This document shows, in pieces, positions 6,209 through 15,607 of a stretch of 22,923 bases of DNA. Origin of the DNA: a virus; IMG/VR virus record IMGVR_UViG_3300030430_002452, positions 1 through 22,923 of that record, one strand, 5' to 3'. The number at the start of each line of letters is the position of its first letter. Positions within the stretch are counted from its first letter, which is position 1. A model generated the notes under the pieces. That model was not told where the DNA came from. It ran no database searches and was given only the letters and a program-made list of their open reading frames with translations. The position numbers and the translations under genes were made by a program.

Positions 6209-9200
6209 CCTAGTATAGGTCTACCAGCTACACGTTCAGCAAATTCAATACGTTCCTCTGATAACGGATCTGGTATTTGTGCTTGTGCTAGATCAGGTGA
6301 TTGCACTTGTGGTAAGGCTGGGGGTTGTTGTATCGGACTTAGGACTTGGTTTCGCAATTGTTCAAAGGCATCAATGCCACTTTCAGCTTGCTCTTCTATG
6401 TCCTCATCAGTAATACCTATCGCTGTGGCACCTGCATCAAAACCTTTGTCTAAGATACTTATTACACCTTCCCCAATAGGCACTATCTCGCCATCAACGT
6501 AGCGTAAGCCGAATTGTCTTAATGATGTATTAAAAATACGCATTGCACGGGAAATAGAGCCAGGGTCTGATCTCGACATAACTCTTACAAATGGTGGGTA
6601 AGTCAGTAAAAACCTTGCGATTGCTAAACCAGCAACTGTTGGCAATGCTGTAAGTGGTTGAAAAACTATGGCCGCAGATATACCAGCAGCAACCAAGCCA
6701 CCAGCTGCACCACCTCTACCAGGCTCACCACCTGTAAGTATGTCTATTTGTTGTTGTAGATCACGTAATCCTCGTCTAGTTTCAGCACCAAACATAGCAT
6801 CTAGTGTTTCATCCTTGTAAGAATCCAGACTCGTTTTAAGGTTTTGTGACTTAAATAAATCAGTAATCTTACCCTGCCCGTTCATATCAATTGATTTGGA
6901 TAAAAGCTTCTGCATACTTGCTCGTTGTATATCTTGGAAAACTTCTGGGCTTACTGTTTCTTTAAGAGCATTGATAGTTGATGCAGCCCCAGGTTTGAAT
7001 ACGGAGTTAACTGTTTCTTCAATAGTTTTGTCTGGCAATTGTGAAATAGCCCTATTTGCTTCAAACTTAATTCTTTCTTCTGTGGCCTCTGCAAGCTTCT
7101 CCAATTGATTTACAAAAGCTCTGCCTTGTGCACTAGCATTTAATCCACGTGTTGCATTTCTTTGCGTAATGTCATTAATTATGTTTCTTAATTGTTGTGG
7201 TTTTGGGCTAAAACCGATTTCATTTAGTTGGTTTATAGTAGCTAACACTTCATCTGCTGTGTTTTGACCAGTAGCACTATCTTGAAATAAAACTTTAAAC
7301 TTACCATGTTCTTTTTCAAATCTTTTTATCTCTTTTGCAAATTGTGTAAAGTTGACATCAGTGAGTTCATCTTTTGTTGCCTCTCGTAAAGCATCAGCAA
7401 ACAAACGATTTTTAAGATCTGCTTTTAATTTATTCTCATAATAATTTTCTATAACGTTGCCTGCAGCATCACGTTTTTGATAAGTAGGATCTACCTTTAT
7501 ATACTCATCATAGTCACGCAAAGCTTTAAAAATATTCTCTAAATCAATTAATTTACCGTTTAATAAAGCTTGTGTATAAACATCGTCAGCTTGTATAGAT
7601 CCTTTAGCTGCGTTTGCAATCAAGCCGTTAATTTTTATAGAATCAAAAGGCTCCATTCTGTCGTAATGATTTTTATTTGCTACTCTAAGTTCTTCAAGAG
7701 TTTTATCTATTAGTTTTTTTTCTTCAGGACGTAAGCGCAAACCAGTATTTTGTAAGGCAAGCTCAATTTGTTGCATGCCATCTGCTTGTAACTCTGTAAG
7801 TATACTATCGGAATTTTGTATGCCTTTTTTACCAATACCATAATCATCGAACATTCTAGCCACATTAATAACAAGCTTTCTTTCATCAGATTGCTCAAGT
7901 ACGTCACGTAAAAACCTATTTAAAAAGTTTGCATCATTACGAACCATGCGTAGATCGTATTTGCCTTGCTCTGCTAATAACTTGGCTTTTCCTACCAAAT
8001 TTTGTAATTGTGCACGCACACTACTATTTATCTCAGCTCCTGGAGGTGTCATGGTTTGGAATACACCTTTTTTACTATCAAGCTCTAAAAACTCTTCTGC
8101 TTTGTTTAAGTGCTTGAGAATAATATTATTGATTGCTTTGTTAATTACTACAGATTTAGCGTATTCTTCTTCTGTCTTTGTGCCTACAGGTCTTGGCATA
8201 CCATCTCTACCAACTTCATATAAATTTCTGTCGTCTTTAAAATTTATAAATTTTTGATCTACTGCATGATAAGATTCACCACTTTGCTCCATAGCTGCAT
8301 TTCTTGCTTTATTCATGGTGTCTTTTAGCTCTTGTCCGAATACCCTATTTGCAGGTATGTTGCCATAATCTTTGGCTTCTATAACGCTGTCACCTATTTC
8401 CCCTAATAATCTACGTAATTCGTTAGTAACATTCTGTTCTTGTAAACGAAGTTTTTGTGTTGCGGCATTTACCTGTTCATCAAGACCTCTTTTAGTGGAT
8501 AAAGAAATAGTCTCGTTCAATGCTTCCTTTTCATTCTTTATGTTTTTTAATACACTATTTATTGCAGCTCTTAAATAAGCAACATTTGGTTCATCTCTTT
8601 TGCTACCAAGGACTTGTTCAAAAATACCTTGATAGGTAGCAGGTAATCTTTGGTCATATACTTTTCTAGCTGGCAAAAAACCTTTTGATAAAGAGTATTC
8701 AAACTTTTGTACTTTACCTTGCTTGGCTGCTTTTAATATTTCATCGTTAGAAAGTGGTGATCCTTTTTCTCGATCCAGTTTTTTTACGTCAGCCCAACTT
8801 AGATTTCTTGACGCAACAAAACCTGCTCTTTGATTTTCTAAAGGAGCTCTTTTACCTAATATTGATTTAAAAGCCATACCTGGTAGCTCGCCAAACAGAG
8901 CTTGTCCTACTGAGCCAAGCACAAATTCTTCTTTGTAAAGATCAGCCAACTCATCATTATCTTGTAATTGAAAGCCCTCTAATGCATCTAAATACTCCTC
9001 TCCTGCTTTACCTGCCACTGATCCAGCACCTGCCATAAATGTTCTAACTATTCTTTCTCTTCCACCAGATAAAGTTGTAAGAGCTTTTAAAATTTTGGTT
9101 TGGGGCATAAATGCAGCTATGGTGCCTATCACTGGGCCTGCGATACCTGAAAAGTCTGCCAGATCACCAGTTTTCAAATTAAAGCTGTTTTCGTCTATTA

Positions 9201-9657
9201 CAGTATTCAGATTGATAATTGTGCCATCTTGCAGTTTTCTTTGTTGTACAGGTAATCCCAAAAGTTGTAAACCTTGTGGTGTCAAGGCTACTTGACCTTT
9301 AGTATTTCTTATATAGCCACCAGCTCCAACGGAATTTTGCAGTATGCCTTCTTGCTGTAGTGGCCCTTTAGATGCACGCACACGCTTCATCAAATCGTCA
9401 AGTATTTTGTTTTGTTCTTTAAATGGATCTTCGCCAGATACTTCAGCTCGTCCTAGTTTTTGCCGTAAGCTTTTTGCATCTTCAGGTAAGTCAGCAGGAT
9501 CAACACCTGTTTCATAATCAAAGTAAAGCTCATCGTAAAATGGTGAAACAGCGCCCTTAGCTATTTCAGCACGAGTCTTTTTTTGGGCTTCTTCTTCAGT
9601 AGCTGCATCTATGATGTGTGTTACACCTGGAGCTATTAATACTCTGAATCTTGGCAT
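6205..9657 (-). CDS. Very large virion protein, putative internal/ejection protein (1150 aa)
   Basis: Not assignable to a named family with certainty. Size, helical charge-rich composition and position as the last of the structural genes resemble the large ejection proteins of podovirus-like phages (T7 gp16-like role). The N-terminal 50 residues look like a small folded domain (MPRFRVLIAPGVTHIIDA, then EEEAQKK). A hydrophobic segment lies at 171-194, long helical stretches fill 270-980, and a strongly hydrophobic Gly/Ala-rich segment lies at 988-1022 (LVAAGISAAIVFQPLTALPT and onward). The tail (1110-1150) is Pro/Gln-rich. I see no lysozyme or transglycosylase active site. Such hydrophobic parts fit insertion into the host membrane during DNA entry. 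Its start overlaps the upstream stop as TAATG, and its stop overlaps that of the convergent primase gene by three shared bases. Confidence 0.7.
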   Translation of the reverse strand: MPRFRVLIAPGVTHIIDAATEEEAQKKTRAEIAKGAVSPFYDELYFDYETGVDPADLPEDAKSLRQKLGRAEVSGEDPFKEQNKILDDLMKRVRASKGPLQQEGILQNSVGAGGYIRNTKGQVALTPQGLQLLGLPVQQRKLQDGTIINLNTVIDENSFNLKTGDLADFSGIAGPVIGTIAAFMPQTKILKALTTLSGGRERIVRTFMAGAGSVAGKAGEEYLDALEGFQLQDNDELADLYKEEFVLGSVGQALFGELPGMAFKSILGKRAPLENQRAGFVASRNLSWADVKKLDREKGSPLSNDEILKAAKQGKVQKFEYSLSKGFLPARKVYDQRLPATYQGIFEQVLGSKRDEPNVAYLRAAINSVLKNIKNEKEALNETISLSTKRGLDEQVNAATQKLRLQEQNVTNELRRLLGEIGDSVIEAKDYGNIPANRVFGQELKDTMNKARNAAMEQSGESYHAVDQKFINFKDDRNLYEVGRDGMPRPVGTKTEEEYAKSVVINKAINNIILKHLNKAEEFLELDSKKGVFQTMTPPGAEINSSVRAQLQNLVGKAKLLAEQGKYDLRMVRNDANFLNRFLRDVLEQSDERKLVINVARMFDDYGIGKKGIQNSDSILTELQADGMQQIELALQNTGLRLRPEEKKLIDKTLEELRVANKNHYDRMEPFDSIKINGLIANAAKGSIQADDVYTQALLNGKLIDLENIFKALRDYDEYIKVDPTYQKRDAAGNVIENYYENKLKADLKNRLFADALREATKDELTDVNFTQFAKEIKRFEKEHGKFKVLFQDSATGQNTADEVLATINQLNEIGFSPKPQQLRNIINDITQRNATRGLNASAQGRAFVNQLEKLAEATEERIKFEANRAISQLPDKTIEETVNSVFKPGAASTINALKETVSPEVFQDIQRASMQKLLSKSIDMNGQGKITDLFKSQNLKTSLDSYKDETLDAMFGAETRRGLRDLQQQIDILTGGEPGRGGAAGGLVAAGISAAIVFQPLTALPTVAGLAIARFLLTYPPFVRVMSRSDPGSISRAMRIFNTSLRQFGLRYVDGEIVPIGEGVISILDKGFDAGATAIGITDEDIEEQAESGIDAFEQLRNQVLSPIQQPPALPQVQSPDLAQAQIPDPLSEERIEFAERVAGRPILG

Positions 9658-11426
9658 TATGTAGTTGGCCTAAGTGTGGTATCAATAATACCCTCTGATG
9701 CAAAATAACTACCTGGTTCTCTAAGGGCATTGAAATCTATACCTAAAATTTTATTTATCAATTCTTTTTCTTCGGTTACTTGTGGTGATGTTTGACCTGT
9801 TCTTGCTAAATATGTGGTGCCTCTTATTATCGCTCTTCTGTCTTGCTCCATACTATCAATAACATTGTTTCTCGTTCTCGTTAACCTTTTCTTAATATCA
9901 GCAGGTTGTGTAAATATTGTAAGATTACCAAATATATCAGCAACGATTTGCCTGTCTAAGTTTGAAATAGTTTTACCAGACTCACCTAATATTTCTCTAA
10001 CGCTTTGTTGTGCTAACACATCTAATGTTGTATTTATTCTTGTTGTTGGGTCTAAATCCTTCCAATCACCCAATGACATGCCTGCAGCAGCTGCTAACTT
10101 TGTCATGCTTTGTGTTAACCAACCTCTTACACCATATGCACTTGGATCTTCTAAATCTTTAAAAACTGCATCTAAATCTTTTAATGTACTTTCACTTCCA
10201 GAAAAATTACGCAATGCTGTATCTATTGACTCCTCAACTTCGCCAATAGACTCTGCTTGTTTGTAGTCCATTATGCCTGCATCTAATGCTTCGAGATCAG
10301 CTTCGTATTGTAAAAGTTCTTTTGCTTGTTTTTGTTTTCTAGTTTCTTCTTCTTGTAATAAATCTCTAGCTGCTCTTTCCTCTGCAGCTTTTGCAGCTCC
10401 AGATGCTAAGCCTTCACCAAGTTGTCCTGTTCTTGCAAGCTCTCCACCTACATTTCTAATAAAATCTAAAAATCTGTCAGAGCCAAACACACCAGAGGTT
10501 TCTTTTGGTGGTAATTTAGATGCTCGCTCTCTATTAAGATCTTCAATGGTTATTTCAGTATCAACATTCTGCAAGTCTATTTTTGGTTTTTTAAATGTCA
10601 CACTTGGCTTAGTCTCAGGCACCAACTCTGGCACAGTCACACCCTCAAGTTCATCTAGAGCGTTTTGTATCTCATTTTCAACAGCTGGTGGTAAATCAGG
10701 TCTGTCAATAGGTTCTCCAAATTCATCTTTACCTATCATCGATCCTTCATAAGCTAATTTTCTGGCCATCATTCTTTCATACCCAACTGATCCAGGTAGG
10801 CCAACTTGTCCTAATGTTTCTCCGCCTGTGACAGGAGTTTGTATTTTTGTTACGGGATCTTCAACAGCAGAAACCTCTTCGTCAAGTTGACGTTCTTCTT
10901 CCAACAAGGCATCTATGTCTGAAGTTAAATCAAGGGTAGATGGTTGTAAAATATTCTTTAATTCTGCTTCTGATCTACCACCTCGCACGCCTGCTTCCAT
11001 AGCTCCTTCCAATCCCTCTCCATAAATCGGTGAGTCGTAATCTTGTAGTGCTTGTAATCTTGGTCTGTTTTCAAGAGCTTCTTCAGATAAGAGTTGTCTA
11101 GATATACCTGCTACAGCTGGTAAAAATACACCTTTAGCAGTCCTAGCATAGTCTTCCAATAAAGATCGTCCAGATTGTAGGTTGGCACCTAAGTTACTAA
11201 ATAAAGGTATAGCTTTTCTATTTGTAACATCGTCAAGGACAGCTTTCAAATCCATTGTTAAACTAATTTGTCCTGCATCAGAGCTATTTCGTAAAGCGAA
11301 TAATTCAGAATCGGATAAATTAGCTAATTGATTTGCAAAGTCTTGTGCAGTAATTCTATCAACTGTGCCATCTGCATAAGTAACAGACCCACCAGCTTGA
11401 AACATTGGTCTATTTAAAAAATTCAT
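9657..11426 (-). CDS. Virion structural/internal protein (589 aa)
   Basis: Unrecognised large late protein. It opens with MNFLNRPMFQAGG, a short motif I associate with internal proteins of marine podovirus-like phages. Residues 1-210 are mixed; about 280-340 contain proline- and lysine-rich linkers; 340-420 are a long charged helix (AAKAAEERAARDLLQEEETR and on), likely coiled coil; the C-terminal 150 residues are helical with an acidic end. No enzyme motif is visible. It is joined on both sides by TAATG overlaps to other large late proteins (787 aa upstream, 1150 aa downstream), so the three are probably made in fixed proportion and travel together in the particle. Role as an ejection or internal core protein is inference from size, order and composition. 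Confidence 0.65.
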   Translation of the reverse strand: MNFLNRPMFQAGGSVTYADGTVDRITAQDFANQLANLSDSELFALRNSSDAGQISLTMDLKAVLDDVTNRKAIPLFSNLGANLQSGRSLLEDYARTAKGVFLPAVAGISRQLLSEEALENRPRLQALQDYDSPIYGEGLEGAMEAGVRGGRSEAELKNILQPSTLDLTSDIDALLEEERQLDEEVSAVEDPVTKIQTPVTGGETLGQVGLPGSVGYERMMARKLAYEGSMIGKDEFGEPIDRPDLPPAVENEIQNALDELEGVTVPELVPETKPSVTFKKPKIDLQNVDTEITIEDLNRERASKLPPKETSGVFGSDRFLDFIRNVGGELARTGQLGEGLASGAAKAAEERAARDLLQEEETRKQKQAKELLQYEADLEALDAGIMDYKQAESIGEVEESIDTALRNFSGSESTLKDLDAVFKDLEDPSAYGVRGWLTQSMTKLAAAAGMSLGDWKDLDPTTRINTTLDVLAQQSVREILGESGKTISNLDRQIVADIFGNLTIFTQPADIKKRLTRTRNNVIDSMEQDRRAIIRGTTYLARTGQTSPQVTEEKELINKILGIDFNALREPGSYFASEGIIDTTLRPTT

Positions 11427-13789
11427 TAATTACTTCCTTGTCTAGGAGCAAGAGCACCATAAGCACTAAATGCAGCACCTAGACCAGCAGCAGTAGGATC
11501 AGTAGGCATACCATATTGAGAATCAATTTGTGTTCTTGATCCTTGATAGCCTGGTAACATTCCTGCTATTGCACCTAATACATTTAGTGGTCTTTGTTGT
11601 TGTCCCATCTGTTGTGCAAATATTCTTGATAATCCAGTTTCTGCAATGCCTCTGCCAATACCACCGAAGCCTGCAAGCTCTCCTCTTTGGCCTCTTCGTA
11701 AAGCGTCTAACTGAGATCCGATGCCACCAATTTGTTGACCAAAGCCTGCTAATGATTGTGCTAACTGTTGTGCACCTGCACCTCTTTGTTGTCCAATACC
11801 TAACAATCCACCTGCAAGATTCTGTCTTGCGAGTCCAGCTGCAGATCCAAAGCCCTGTAAATTGGCCGCAAGTTGTTGTTGTGCAGTTAATTGTTGTTGT
11901 CCTGTTCTGCCAAGCAAATCAACTAAGCCACGTTCGGCACCTAATCTTTGTTGAGCGCCAGAGGTCAGTCTGTCAAATAAACCACTTTGAGCTCCAAACC
12001 TTGTTCCTGCAAGACCAGACAACCCTTGTGATGCAAGTCTTCTTGCTTGTTGTTGTCTAGCAAATTCACCAAGTCCAGCTCTTTGTGCCTCACTAAAACC
12101 TCTTTGTCTAATATTACCAAGAGCTTGTGCTAAACCCTCACCGAGAGCTTCTCTACGCTCCTTAGCACCAAGCCTAGCTCTGCTACCACCAAAAGCACCA
12201 GAACCTATTTCACGGGCTCTAGCAGCAACATCTTGTTGTTCACCTGCCTCAAACACATCGTCAATGGTCTGTTGAACCACGGCATCTTCAAATGGATTAT
12301 AAAACTGTTGTGTAAAACCTTGGTCGTATCCGCCAAGTGTGTCTCTCAATAAATCCTCAGACTCACCGAGGCTTCTACCGAAAACATCTGTGGCTCCAAT
12401 AGCACCACTTTCAATGCCACCTAGTCTTTGTCCAAATCTATCTGCAGCACCTTCACCTCTTGCCTCTACATCACTTAGTCTTCTACCAAATGCATCTGTT
12501 GCGCCTAAAGATAACCCTCTTGCATCTCCGATACCAGATAAAGTATCACCTAATCCTGCAAACATTTGGTCTTCTGCCGTCCTAAAGTATGGATCTTGTA
12601 AAGCCTCAGCTCTTCTTGATTGACCTATAGCTTCGTCAATAAGAGCTTTGTTTTGTTGAAAAAATGGTTCAAAACCACCTAGCCCTGCAACTGCTTGTTG
12701 CCTTGCTAATAATTCTAATGGGGAAAGACCTGCTGTTTGTTGTAACGGAACATCGCTACCAATTAAATTAGCACCTGCTTGTTGTAATTGATTGAAGAAT
12801 CCTGGTTGATCTGCTGTGCCAAAATACAAGGATCTAAGTAAAGGATCGCCTAATACTTCAGAAGATTGTTGATTCAACAACACAGGATCAATAGCTCCTT
12901 GAGTAATTTGCGTCTGGGCTGGATCTGTCACATCCGTAGTAGTTTCTGTAACCGTAGGATCTGTTGCACCTGTAGTAGTTTCTGTAACCGTTGGGTCTGT
13001 TGCAGGTTGTGGTATTGGATCAGGCACTGGATCTGGTGGAGGTGGTGGCACAAATTTTTCACCTCTTTCATCAAATGTAGGTGAACCGCCAGCGAATACC
13101 AAGTCGTCTCTATCTCTACCAAAGGGTAATGAGGGTCGAGGCCGCCTGAATCTATTTGAATCATTACCAACCATTCTTGCTAGTTCCTCTTGTGTTGGCG
13201 GTCTTCGTTGTGGTCTACTATCTGGACTTATTGAAGCGTCTTGTGGTAACTGTTGTATGAATGTAAGTGGTTGTGGTGCTTGGAAACCTAGTGTAGGTCC
13301 TGCTATTGGTAACCCTGTCCCAACTCCTCCTCCCCCATCATCAAAACTTCCACCTGGACCTCCGATTGACATTGGAAGTTGTGGTCTACCATAACCGCCT
13401 GGGCCTTCAAAGAATTTAAAATCAGCAGGAGGTGGCGGTGGTGGCGGACGAAGACCGAGGCCTGGTCTTTCTATGCCGATTGGCATAAGGGGTTGAGGTC
13501 TTGCTGTTGGCAACTCGTTCGTATCTGTTGGTCGTAAAACAGCTGGCATTTTTTGATTTTGTATTTTTTCAATTGCTTGTTGAAGTGGTGATACAGGTAT
13601 TGGTCTACCGATACTCGGTGGTCTTATCGGTAAACGTCGTAAGCCACTTGGAGGTGCAACTGGCCTAGCAATTGATATTGGGCGTGGTCCTCTGCCTCTT
13701 ATCGGTCTAAAGGGTACACCTCTTCCCACAGGTAAAGCTCTTGCATTACCACCTAGATTTCTCTGTGCAAGTAAGTTACGTAAACTCAT
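11426..13789 (-). CDS. Proline/glutamine-rich virion protein (787 aa)
   Basis: A low-complexity late protein with three zones. Residues 1-200 are Pro/Arg/Gly-rich, including a run of seven prolines (RPPPPPPPADFKFFEGP) and many RPxP elements. Residues 250-300 hold three 12-residue repeats beginning TDPTVTETTTGA. From about 330 onward it is Gly/Gln/Ala-rich helix with many QQ pairs and repeated DAFGRRLS / DRFGQRLGG / DVFGRSLGE units (about 430-480), ending in a LNVLGAIAGMLPGY segment. The composition is typical of marine phage internal virion proteins; no enzyme signature is seen. Start and stop are both in TAATG overlaps with neighbours. A 2OG-Fe(II) oxygenase of the prolyl-hydroxylase superfamily is encoded two genes earlier, so the proline-rich zone is a conceivable substrate (inference). 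Confidence 0.65.
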   Translation of the reverse strand: MSLRNLLAQRNLGGNARALPVGRGVPFRPIRGRGPRPISIARPVAPPSGLRRLPIRPPSIGRPIPVSPLQQAIEKIQNQKMPAVLRPTDTNELPTARPQPLMPIGIERPGLGLRPPPPPPPADFKFFEGPGGYGRPQLPMSIGGPGGSFDDGGGGVGTGLPIAGPTLGFQAPQPLTFIQQLPQDASISPDSRPQRRPPTQEELARMVGNDSNRFRRPRPSLPFGRDRDDLVFAGGSPTFDERGEKFVPPPPPDPVPDPIPQPATDPTVTETTTGATDPTVTETTTDVTDPAQTQITQGAIDPVLLNQQSSEVLGDPLLRSLYFGTADQPGFFNQLQQAGANLIGSDVPLQQTAGLSPLELLARQQAVAGLGGFEPFFQQNKALIDEAIGQSRRAEALQDPYFRTAEDQMFAGLGDTLSGIGDARGLSLGATDAFGRRLSDVEARGEGAADRFGQRLGGIESGAIGATDVFGRSLGESEDLLRDTLGGYDQGFTQQFYNPFEDAVVQQTIDDVFEAGEQQDVAARAREIGSGAFGGSRARLGAKERREALGEGLAQALGNIRQRGFSEAQRAGLGEFARQQQARRLASQGLSGLAGTRFGAQSGLFDRLTSGAQQRLGAERGLVDLLGRTGQQQLTAQQQLAANLQGFGSAAGLARQNLAGGLLGIGQQRGAGAQQLAQSLAGFGQQIGGIGSQLDALRRGQRGELAGFGGIGRGIAETGLSRIFAQQMGQQQRPLNVLGAIAGMLPGYQGSRTQIDSQYGMPTDPTAAGLGAAFSAYGALAPRQGSN
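12893..13000 (-). repeat. Three tandem 36-bp units encoding TDPTVTETTTGA-like repeats
   Basis: Units 12965-13000 and 12929-12964 are nearly identical (TDPTVTETTTGA and TDPTVTETTTDV); unit 12893-12928 is diverged (TDPAQTQITQGA). They form a Thr-rich linker in the 787-residue virion protein and could change copy number by slippage or recombination. Confidence 0.85.
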
Positions 13790-14898
13790 TACACTTTACC
13801 AATGTCGTTATATTGCTCAAACATCTTCATGAGTCTGTCCATGTTTTTTGCGCCCTTTTGTCTGTCAGGTTTACCACTTGGCATTATTTCAATACCAGTT
13901 TCTGTTTTGGTGACCTTAAATCCACCTAAACCATTGTTAGCTGCAGATGTCATAACAAATTCGCCATCACTGAGCATAGCTGGTATATCATCGCTTGTGC
14001 CTGTACCTGGGCCTATTGATGGGCCACCCATACGCATATCTAATTCTTGTAATCCACCCATAGCTGCAGGCTTTCTAATGCCTAGATCGAAACCTTGAAA
14101 GGTTTGCTGTGGCATCAGATCTGGTCTAATTGATTGTCTTATATCTTTAAGTCCACCCTCTTTCTCTTTAAAATCTTCCTTTACTGCTTTACCGTACAAT
14201 GCGGCTAAGGCCATAAGACCAGCGTTACCCCCTAATCCACCGCCATCTCCGATCCCAATTCCGCTACCAATGTTTCTTAAAAGTCCAGGATTTTCTGCTG
14301 TACCCAAAAAGGTGTCTCGTAGGAAAGGGCCAAATTGTCCACCAAACGGGCCTGTATTCATCGCTTGTTGATATGCTGCTAGTTCTTCTGGGCTTAATTC
14401 AGCCATTTGTTCTTGTGTTAAAGCTGGCTGTCCGCCACCCATGCCAAAAAGTCCTCCTATTCCACCTCTGACAGCCGCTGCCGTGTCAAGTATACCTTTA
14501 CCACCTAATAATTTTGACCCAATACCTGCTTTGATACCTAATTTTGAACCTATTGCACCTAGTCCTTTTCCTAAAACTCCTCCAACTCCAGGTATTAATA
14601 GGGCTCCTGCTACAGGTGCTACTTTTTTTACTATTTTTTTTAGACTTTTACCTAATTTTTTTAGAAATCCAAACTCAGCCATACCCGTAATTGGATTGAT
14701 TGACATACCTTGACCTACAGTATATTCATTTGGATCAAGCCCTACAGCCATCATTTCTTGTTGTATTATTTGTTGAGTTTGCGGAGAAATAACTGGTGGC
14801 ACTACCATCTCGCCTGGTGCTACATGGGCAAGCATTGTATCTTCCCCTCTGCCTAGACCTGCTATACCGCCTGGATTATTCATTTCATTCATGCTCAA
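13789..14898 (-). CDS. Virion protein with membrane-active Gly/Lys segment and duplicated GEhV motif (369 aa)
   Basis: The start is TTG at 14898 (GAGGA five bases upstream) or ATG at 14892; the first has better spacing. Two related motifs lie near the ends: EDTMLAHVAPGEMVVPPVI (19-37) and DDIPAMLSDGEFVMTSAA (303-320), a pattern often seen in phage tail and minor structural proteins. Between them, residues 79-135 are cationic then hydrophobic and glycine-rich (KKLGKSLKKIVKKVAPVAGA, then LLIPGVGGVLGKGLGAIGSK), like a membrane-perturbing peptide. Residues 205-235 are again Gly-rich and hydrophobic. It is encoded between the oxygenase and the proline-rich protein, and its stop overlaps the next start (TAATG). 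Likely an internal or tail protein that helps DNA cross the host envelope; that role is inference. Confidence 0.68.
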   Translation of the reverse strand: MSMNEMNNPGGIAGLGRGEDTMLAHVAPGEMVVPPVISPQTQQIIQQEMMAVGLDPNEYTVGQGMSINPITGMAEFGFLKKLGKSLKKIVKKVAPVAGALLIPGVGGVLGKGLGAIGSKLGIKAGIGSKLLGGKGILDTAAAVRGGIGGLFGMGGGQPALTQEQMAELSPEELAAYQQAMNTGPFGGQFGPFLRDTFLGTAENPGLLRNIGSGIGIGDGGGLGGNAGLMALAALYGKAVKEDFKEKEGGLKDIRQSIRPDLMPQQTFQGFDLGIRKPAAMGGLQELDMRMGGPSIGPGTGTSDDIPAMLSDGEFVMTSAANNGLGGFKVTKTETGIEIMPSGKPDRQKGAKNMDRLMKMFEQYNDIGKV

Positions 14899-14899
14899 A

Positions 14900-15607
14900 T
14901 CATTCCTCGTTACATGTTAACCAAAATACCAAAAGGTATCTATCTCCTGATTCTACTGCTAGCCCTCTATGCATATGCGTAAAACTAGGAAAAATTAGAG
15001 CGTGGCCTGTAGGTAATGGCTCGACTGTACCACGTTTTAAAAACTCAGTTCCGCCACCTTTGTACTCCCCTGTATTCAAAGGAACTACCATACTTATATC
15101 AGCACTTGCATCGTGATGCCAAGCACCTTGTTTTTTATCCTTTAAATTATAATTAGCTATTTGGATACCGCCTCCATCTACATGCCTATTCCAAATATTT
15201 AAAAATATAGGATTTCCAATAGTATATATGGTTTGCATTAAAGATTGAAATATTTGTGGACAATTATCTTGAAAGGTTATTTCTGGTATTTGTCGTAGAT
15301 CGTCCTCTTCAGGGTTAGGATTAAAGCCAAAATGTGCTTCTAAATGTTTCATTTCATCCATTAGTATCTGGCAAAACTTCTCTGAAAAGAAAGGCACGGT
15401 ATAAACATCCTTAAGCGGTTCTTCTATAATTTTGTCTAACGGTGTTGATTTTGGCGACTTTGTGCCACTTTCTTGGTAAAAATCAACTATTGGGTTTATA
15501 GAGTCTTTGACTGCAACAAAAGTTTCTTTGTTTATATACCAATCGCTAGGATAGGCAAGTAGTAGGTTTTTTGGTTGATATATTAGGTTTTCAGCTACGT
15601 TTATCAT
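14900..15607 (-). CDS. 2-oxoglutarate/Fe(II)-dependent oxygenase (235 aa)
   Basis: The C-terminal half has the double-stranded beta-helix signature of 2OG-Fe(II) oxygenases related to prolyl 4-hydroxylases. Iron ligands are in the HxD (WHHDAS, His164 and Asp166) and a distal histidine (THMHRG, probably His213), with Arg223 ten residues later to bind 2-oxoglutarate (GDRYLLVFW). The GGGTEF and ALIFPSF strands also fit. It would hydroxylate a protein side chain or other substrate using O2 and 2-oxoglutarate. The N-terminal 100 residues are not typical of the catalytic core and may bind a substrate. The gene start overlaps the fibre-like gene stop (ATGA), so it is read with virion genes rather than metabolic ones; modification of a virion or host-surface protein is plausible. 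Substrate unknown. Confidence 0.88.
   Translation of the reverse strand: MINVAENLIYQPKNLLLAYPSDWYINKETFVAVKDSINPIVDFYQESGTKSPKSTPLDKIIEEPLKDVYTVPFFSEKFCQILMDEMKHLEAHFGFNPNPEEDDLRQIPEITFQDNCPQIFQSLMQTIYTIGNPIFLNIWNRHVDGGGIQIANYNLKDKKQGAWHHDASADISMVVPLNTGEYKGGGTEFLKRGTVEPLPTGHALIFPSFTHMHRGLAVESGDRYLLVFWLTCNEE

Noticed and set aside
9814-10752. Two long rightward frames (150 and 159 residues) opposite the 589-residue gene
   Set aside because: Ser/Leu-rich antisense products without ribosome sites; the leftward gene has coupled junctions on both ends.
11530-12060. 176-residue rightward open frame opposite the Gln/Gly-rich virion gene
   Set aside because: Val/Leu-rich low-complexity product expected from antisense of CAA/GGT-rich codons; no ribosome site, and it lies wholly within a well-supported gene.
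12928-13170. 80-residue leftward frame inside the proline-rich gene
   Set aside because: Alternate frame of the repeat region with low-complexity Leu/Gln repeats; nothing supports translation.
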